Part shown: piece by piece, positions 59,057-64,000 of the stretch
How the letters are laid out: each line of letters opens with the position of its first letter
Numbering within the stretch: the first letter of the stretch is position 1
Assembly (NCBI GenBank): GCA_028671895.1
Contig: CM053813.1
Coordinates: 47,214,501 to 47,278,500, forward strand
Direction: 5' to 3'
Length of the DNA stretch: 64,000 bases
Origin: Oenanthe sinensis
Taxonomy: Eukaryota > Streptophyta > Magnoliopsida > Apiales > Apiaceae
Made by a program: the position numbers and the translations under genes
Notes under the pieces: model-generated
Told to the model about the DNA's origin: nothing
What the model saw: the letters and a program-made list of their open reading frames with translations, nothing else
Database searches by the model: none

Positions 59057-61643
59057 ATGTCTCACATGGGCAGTCAGTCTCGGCCATTAGCAGATTTTGG
59101 TCCAGATATATGGGGTGACAAATTCACTTCTGTCGCCAGAGATTTTGAGGTACTAATTTTGTATCGTCTTCTTATAATTTCGATATCATTAATCATTTAT
59201 TCAAAACGTGTATAGAAGTTTCGAATATTAATATACACGTTTTGAATATTAACGCATATGTACTGTATGTGTACATTTGTAGTTATGGGAAGCTTATTCA
59301 AAAAAACGTGATCTGCTGAAAAATGAAGTAAGGAGCATGCTTGTGTCTGCAGCTGACGGAGAATCGCCAGACACAATTATTCTGATTGATACAATTGAAC
59401 GCTTAGGAGTTAGCTACCACTTTTCAAAATGCATTGAAGACATGCTGGCAGAAATGTATGAGACCCATGCGAAGTTAGAATCATATGAAAACTACGATCT
59501 GTTCGCTACAACCCTCTTCTTTCGAATTTTTAGACAGCATGGTTACAACGTCCCTTCAGGTAAATTATACATGAATCTAGCTTGTAGAGCATGAAAGGTA
59601 AGGTCAGGGCCGGCCCTGAATGGGGGCAGGGGGCGACCGTCTATGTCCCAAAAATATAAGAGAGAGATTTTTTTTAGAAAAATAGTATGTATTTTTGTAT
59701 GTGTGTGTCTTATTGATGGTGAGCTAATATGTATATACATGCATGCACGTGTTTACTATTTTTATTGATCAGTGATATTCAACAAATACAAAGATAATGA
59801 TGGAAAATTCGGGGAAGCTATTACAAGAGACCCTGTGGGTTTAGTAAGCTTGTATGAAGCAGCACATTTAAGGACACATGAAGAAGCTGTGTTAGATGAG
59901 ATCCTTGCTTTGACAACTTCTCACCTCAAGTCTAAGGCTAATTCATTGGATTCTGGTTCATCAGCTAGACTGGTGAGGCGTGCGTTGGCACAGCCCTTGC
60001 ACAAGGGCATCCCAAGAATCGAGGCTAAGCATTTTATCCTTTATTATGAGGAGAGTCCGTCCAGGAATGATGTGCTTCTAAGGTTTGCAAAGCTCGATTT
60101 CAATCTGTTGCAGATGTTGTACAAGCAGGAATTATCTCAAGTGAAAAGGTAACTGCGCTGCTGCACATCAAAACATTTAAAATAAGGCAATTTCCATCTC
60201 ACCGATGTAGATAAATTTTACAGAGTATTTCTTATATTACACAGGTGGTGGGCTGCTATAGACTTCGATTCCAAATTTCCCCAGTTTCGCAGTAGGGTAG
60301 TGGAAGGATACTTCTGGGCCATGGGGACTTCATTTGAACCTTGCAATGCACTAGCCCGAATCCTGTTCTCAAAATTGCTCTGTGCCTTATCAGTGGCTGA
60401 TGATCTCTATGATGCATATGGTACAATAGACGAATTAAATACATATACCAAGGCAATCGAACGGTAAAGCATATATTTACTCCTAACTAGTAATTTTGAA
60501 GCTATACACTTTGTTTCAAGTGTATTAACAGGTATGTAATTATAAACGACATCTGAAGAGCTAACTGTATGTTACAGATTCGATGTTGAATGCATCGATG
60601 GACTTGCAGATCACTGTAAATTGTGCTACATCACTCTTCTGAACGTCTTGGGTGAATATGATGAAGAATTGGTCAAACAAGGAAGTTACTACGACGTTTC
60701 TCATCTAAAAAAAGGGGTATGTCGAGCAAAACCCTTATATTTGAGTACTAATTAACAAGTTCAAAACCCAATGGAAAAGAATCAACTCTTCATACATTTT
60801 ATTTCTCTAATCAACCGTGAGTCCGTGTGCAGTTGCAAGCAAATATGTTTGCTTATCATAAAGAGGCCATATGGTGTAACAAGAACTATGTGCCACCACT
60901 TAAAGAGTATCTTATGAATGGAACAACGTCATCTGGCGCATGCACGCTGGGCTTATCAATGATTTTGGGGATGGGACATGGTGACACAATCCGGGCATGC
61001 AATTGGACAACACACCAACCAAAAGCTGTTGTTGCTGCCGAAAAAATGGGGCGTGTAATTAATGACAGTGGGATATGAGGTAAGAGCAAGTCCATAAATT
61101 AATGTTATAAAATGTTGTTCTAAGTTAAAATTTAGGATAGATGAGCAAATGAGTGTTCTAACAATGTATTAGTGATGTGGTGCCCTAAAACAATAGGACA
61201 TCTATCCATGACTTATTTTCAGGGCACCACTACACATATCTCATTTCATTTTTATCAATAAAATATTCATTTGTCTCTTTTTTTTATACGGAGTATTTCT
61301 TTTCCCTCTTTTTATCTTTTTAAATATAAATGTAATTTAAATATATTATTATTTTAATAATAGGACAAGTTGTCGAAGTTGATTTATGTGTATAATGTCC
61401 TAAATCACTATAACGTTATATTTTATTATATTTATAAGACATCTCGTAGAACATTGTTGGACTTGCTCTAAACTAGCTTGTGTGTCTTATGCAAAAATTA
61501 TATAGAGAACCTTATTTAGAGTACTAATTGAAAAACATATATGTTCTACATAATATTCTACTTATTATATATTACAGAATTTAATGCAGGACATATATGT
61601 CTTCAATTTGTACTTCATTTAAGAATACTTCATTGAATTCAAC

Positions 61644-61724
<81 letters not shown>

Positions 61725-63147
61725 GACGCTCTAGAGAGGGACACTTTACATAGAGGTCCGGAGAGAATCATTTGATTCTAACGTAGAATCTCATAAATAA
61801 CTTTAAAATTAATCATATTTATGATTAATAATGAATAAATCTTAATTGTAATTTAACATACAAACCATGTATAAGCTTTATAAATAATTTAATATTTAAA
61901 AATTAAGAGAAAATTATGATTTTAAATTTAATTCTATAATAGAATTTTGTTCTGAGCAATATGATTCTACTGTAGAATCATTTTACTATTTGTTCATTAT
62001 TATATGTCATTTTCAATATTTTTTATATGTAAATTAATTTTTAATTCATTTATACTTATATTTGAAGAATAATAAAAAAATATCTATTTTATGAGTATAT
62101 AAGGTGGTTCTCTACGAAAATTTATATAAGGTATCACTCTTTAGAGCAATGACATGTATATATATATATATATACATTGCTCATTAATCCTATTAATTAT
62201 TGCTCCATCCGTCCCCTTTTAGTTGTCCACTTTATTTTCAGTGCAGTTAAATTTACTCATCTTTGACTGCAATTTAAATACTACTCCCTCCGTTCCCTTT
62301 TACTTGACCCTTATGAAAAAAAATTATGCCAAAATAGTTGTCCATATCTTCTTTCAATATATTTTTTTTACTTATTTTTCCTAAATTACTCCTTACTCCT
62401 ATTTCCCATGTTTGACTCTACAACTCATTTTCAAATTTATTTAATTATTCAAGACATTTATTAGGGGTAAATATAGAAATAAACCATATAATTAAATACT
62501 TTCTTAATATGTGTATTTTTTTCATAAGGGTCAGCTAAAAAGGGACGGAGGAAGTATCATTTATAATTGGAAAAAAAAATTAAAATTTGATATTGTTAAA
62601 AAATATATACAATCTACTTTAAAATGTATTTTTTAGTTTTTTAAAATTATAAAATGATAATTTTTAATTTGTAGTCAAAGACTAGTTAATTTGACCACAA
62701 AAATCAAAAAAGACATGTAAATAGGGATGAAGGGAGTATATTTTGTTGCTCTACTACATTGACATTACGATTCAATACGTGTACAAGTAGAAATAATGTT
62801 TGGATCTCTATAAGTATCCTTCTATGTGTACTTATTTATGGTTTAATTAGGAGGAACATAGTAGGCCACATGTTGCTACATCCATTGATTGTTACATGAA
62901 AGAATATGGAGTTTCAAAGGAAGAAGCGGCAACCAAGTTATATGAATTGATCGAGGACACGTGGAAGGACATTAACGAGGAATGCTTGAACCCAACAACT
63001 GTTGGAAGACATTACATTACCGTCTTTCTCAATTTAATGAGAATGTGTCATGTTGTCTACGACAAGGATAGTGATGGATACACTCATCCAGCAGAACATC
63101 TTAAGCATGAAATTAGCTTCAGTATCATGGATCCCATACAAATATGA
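59057..63147 (+). CDS. Terpene synthase, TPS-a type, seven exons, frame broken at exon 6 end
   Basis: The family cyclises prenyl diphosphates; the TPS-a look and absence of a plastid transit peptide suggest a cytosolic sesquiterpene synthase. Exons: 59057-59149, 59283-59559, 59773-60148, 60245-60463, 60578-60716, 60833-61079, 62851-63147, about 548 residues, normal for TPS-a. Motifs: RPLADFGPDIWGDKF at the N-terminus (Arg-Pro, not the full RR-x8-W), RxR as FRSRVVEGYFW, and the Mg-binding DDxxD as VADDLYDAYGT. The NSE/DTE region reads GRVINDSG. There the frame fails: exon 6 has 247 nt (one extra, or two missing) and runs into TGA at 61075. An in-frame donor at 61055 (CGT-GTAATT) would restore the frame but remove INDSG. 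Exon 7 is intact to NPTTVGRHYITVF and the stop. A pseudogene is likely unless alternative splicing or a sequence error explains it. Confidence 0.87.
59605..59640. mobile_element. Orphan hAT end in terpene synthase intron 2
   Basis: CAGGGCCGGCCCTGAATGGG has the classic Tip100-like terminus, but the intron is only 213 bp and no second end is present. It is a remnant. Confidence 0.6.
61084..61468. mobile_element. Tourist-like (PIF/Harbinger) MITE at the exon 6 donor
   Basis: 385 bp with terminal repeats GAGCAAGTCC and GGACTTGCTC, flanked by TAA on both sides (61081-61083, 61469-61471). The left TAA is part of the splice donor GTAAGA of terpene synthase exon 6; the G at +5 comes from the MITE itself. 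Confidence 0.85.
61649..61720. repeat. (TA)36 microsatellite in terpene synthase intron 6
   Basis: 72 uninterrupted bases of alternating TA. Confidence 0.97.
61721..62152. mobile_element. Candidate MITE flanked by TA repeats
   Basis: The left end GGGTGACGCTCTAGAGAGGG and the inverted right end TCATTGCTCTAAAGAGTGAT are imperfect terminal repeats of about 30 bp. TA runs lie on both sides (61649-61720, 62155-62174). AT-rich interior with the repeated word GATTCTA.GTAGAATC. Superfamily uncertain. Confidence 0.45.
62203..62736. mobile_element. Stowaway-like MITE with a second one nested inside
   Basis: The outer element runs from CTCCATCCGTCCCCTTTTAG (62203) to AGGGATGAAGGGAG (62736), followed by TA. 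The inner one, 62284-62554, has ends CTCCCTCCGTTCCCTTTTAC and AAAAAGGGACGGAGGAAG, flanked by TA on both sides. The outer arms (TTGTCCACTTTA and AATTTGACCACAAA-like sequence) resume beyond the inner copy. Confidence 0.75.
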
Positions 63148-63464
63148 GATGTCATTATATGATTAATTGTATTGGTGAGCTTCTCGATTGCATGAGTTCT
63201 TTAACAGTGTTCTATTTTGTTGTACGATTCATTTTATGTTTATTGTGTGATGTTTCAGCAAAATAATTATCATGCACAATGAAGCTTGGCTTGTATTACT
63301 GTATATATGAGGATGCTAGATTTGACAGCATTCATCATCTTTATCAATATATTGTGTTGTTAGAGTACAGCCTCATGCCAGTGAAAAACAATATCGACAT
63401 TGCAATAATTTTAACAACACCAATTAACAACAGAAACACAGATACTATTGTTTTTTTTTAAAAT
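63148..63464. other. Spacer between terpene synthase and VPE copy B
   Basis: Terpene synthase 3' flank; no gene seen. Confidence 0.6.
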
Positions 63465-63964
63465 AAGAATTTATTATTTTTTTAAATATAAAATTTAACT
63501 TTAAATTTATATATTTATTTTTTAATAAACAAATTATTCTTTACTTATTTTATTTTAAGGACCCAAGAGGGGCCTGAAACAAAAGTTACTAGCGATAACT
63601 TGCTGAAACTAAAGAAAGGGCGAAAATTGGGACAACGGATCCCAAAAAAACAAGAAAAACTGTGCTGAAAACACATGAATTTACAAGTTATATGATGATT
63701 ATATCGTATAGATAAGAAAGAAAGAAAAGAAATGGCATGAGTTCTCATGACAATCCAGAAAGTCACACTAGACCACAAATGTACAAACACATGTTGCATG
63801 TATATTCATTATGGACCCACCTTAAAACAGGTGTCCATCTTTTCTTCTGCATGGTAAAACATATACGTATATACTTGTAATTATTATATCTATATATCTC
63901 TATTTATCTTCAAGCAGCCGCACCGAAAATATATCTGTAGCTATTTTTTTTTTTTTTTTTTGGG
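63465..63964 (+). promoter_or_regulatory. Upstream region of VPE copy B
   Basis: Near-identical duplicate of 42780-43353, about 98% over the aligned 400 bp core (AAGGACCCAAG to the ATG) by my count of visible differences. Confidence 0.7.
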
Positions 63965-64000
63965 ATGAACCGGTTCAATTTACTGATGGGGGGTTATGGT
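63965..64000 (+). CDS. VPE: VPE copy B, first 36 bases (cut by window edge)
   Basis: The ATG at 63965 and the next 33 bases are identical to the start of VPE copy A (MNRFNLLMGGYG). The preceding poly-T run and upstream region are also shared, so this is the start of a tandem VPE paralogue. Whether the rest is intact cannot be seen. Confidence 0.85.
   Translation, partial: MNRFNLLMGGYG

Noticed and set aside
59605..59760. Complete hAT element in terpene synthase intron 2
   Set aside because: Only one terminus exists; no matching inverted end or 8-bp duplication in the 213-bp intron.
43354..63147. VPE and terpene synthase as a biosynthetic gene cluster
   Set aside because: No other pathway enzyme (P450, dehydrogenase, transferase) is present. 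Local duplication explains the pairing.
1..64000. tRNA, rRNA, CRISPR, operon or origin features
   Set aside because: None seen on reading; the DNA is plant nuclear, and short repeats are microsatellites, minisatellites or transposon arrays.

Overview
This is AT-rich nuclear DNA from a flowering plant, very probably a eudicot. The genes have GT-AG introns, plant TATA boxes and plant-specific families: a PMEI-domain protein, a GPI-anchored lipid-transfer protein, a phytocystatin, a vacuolar processing enzyme and a TPS-a type terpene synthase. The species cannot be fixed from the sequence. The PMEI-like protein resembles the carrot '21 kDa protein' group, which is only a weak hint of Apiales. 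Exon joins were read by eye from splice consensus and family homology; no alignment or transcript was available.

Layout. 1-6.4 kb: intergenic DNA with two decayed F-box copies and one stray exon of an MO25-like gene. 6.5-6.9 kb (-): phytocystatin with a hAT element 200 bp upstream. 8.5-10.2 kb: an old direct duplication, a hairpin and a cluster of CGCTCTATTATA motifs. 10.7-23.5 kb (+): UPL5-type HECT E3 ubiquitin ligase in three exons. Its 8.5 kb second intron holds a Stowaway MITE, a hAT element and a remnant Ty3/Gypsy gag plus LTR. 24.7-25.2 kb (-): Hev b 5-like acidic protein. 28.4-31.2 kb: a hAT element with a perfect 8-bp target duplication and a wrecked BED/dimerization transposase. 32.9-35.4 kb (-): three-exon GPI-anchored lipid-transfer protein with a 50-bp hAT relic in intron 2. 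39.0-39.6 kb (+): intronless PMEI. 43.4-47.9 kb (+): complete nine-exon vacuolar processing enzyme (VPE, legumain) with a hAT in intron 1.

47.9-64 kb is a rearranged VPE/terpene-synthase locus. A broken terpene-synthase first exon and a broken VPE last exon lie side by side. They are followed by a young but defective Ty1/Copia element, a Tip100-like hAT just upstream of a TATA box, a seven-exon terpene synthase with a frame break at its second metal-binding motif, and the first 36 bases of a second VPE copy at the window edge. VPE copy A and copy B start 20.6 kb apart and share about 98% identical upstream DNA, so the locus is a tandem VPE-TPS block.

The genes are ordinary housekeeping, cell-wall and defence genes with no sign of a joint pathway. 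The notable content is structural. Six hAT-type insertions have readable 8-bp target duplications, several within or just upstream of genes. A MITE abuts a splice donor, and the VPE-TPS duplications appear to be of different ages. I found no RNA genes, CRISPR arrays or prokaryotic features, and nothing I would call a new biological system.
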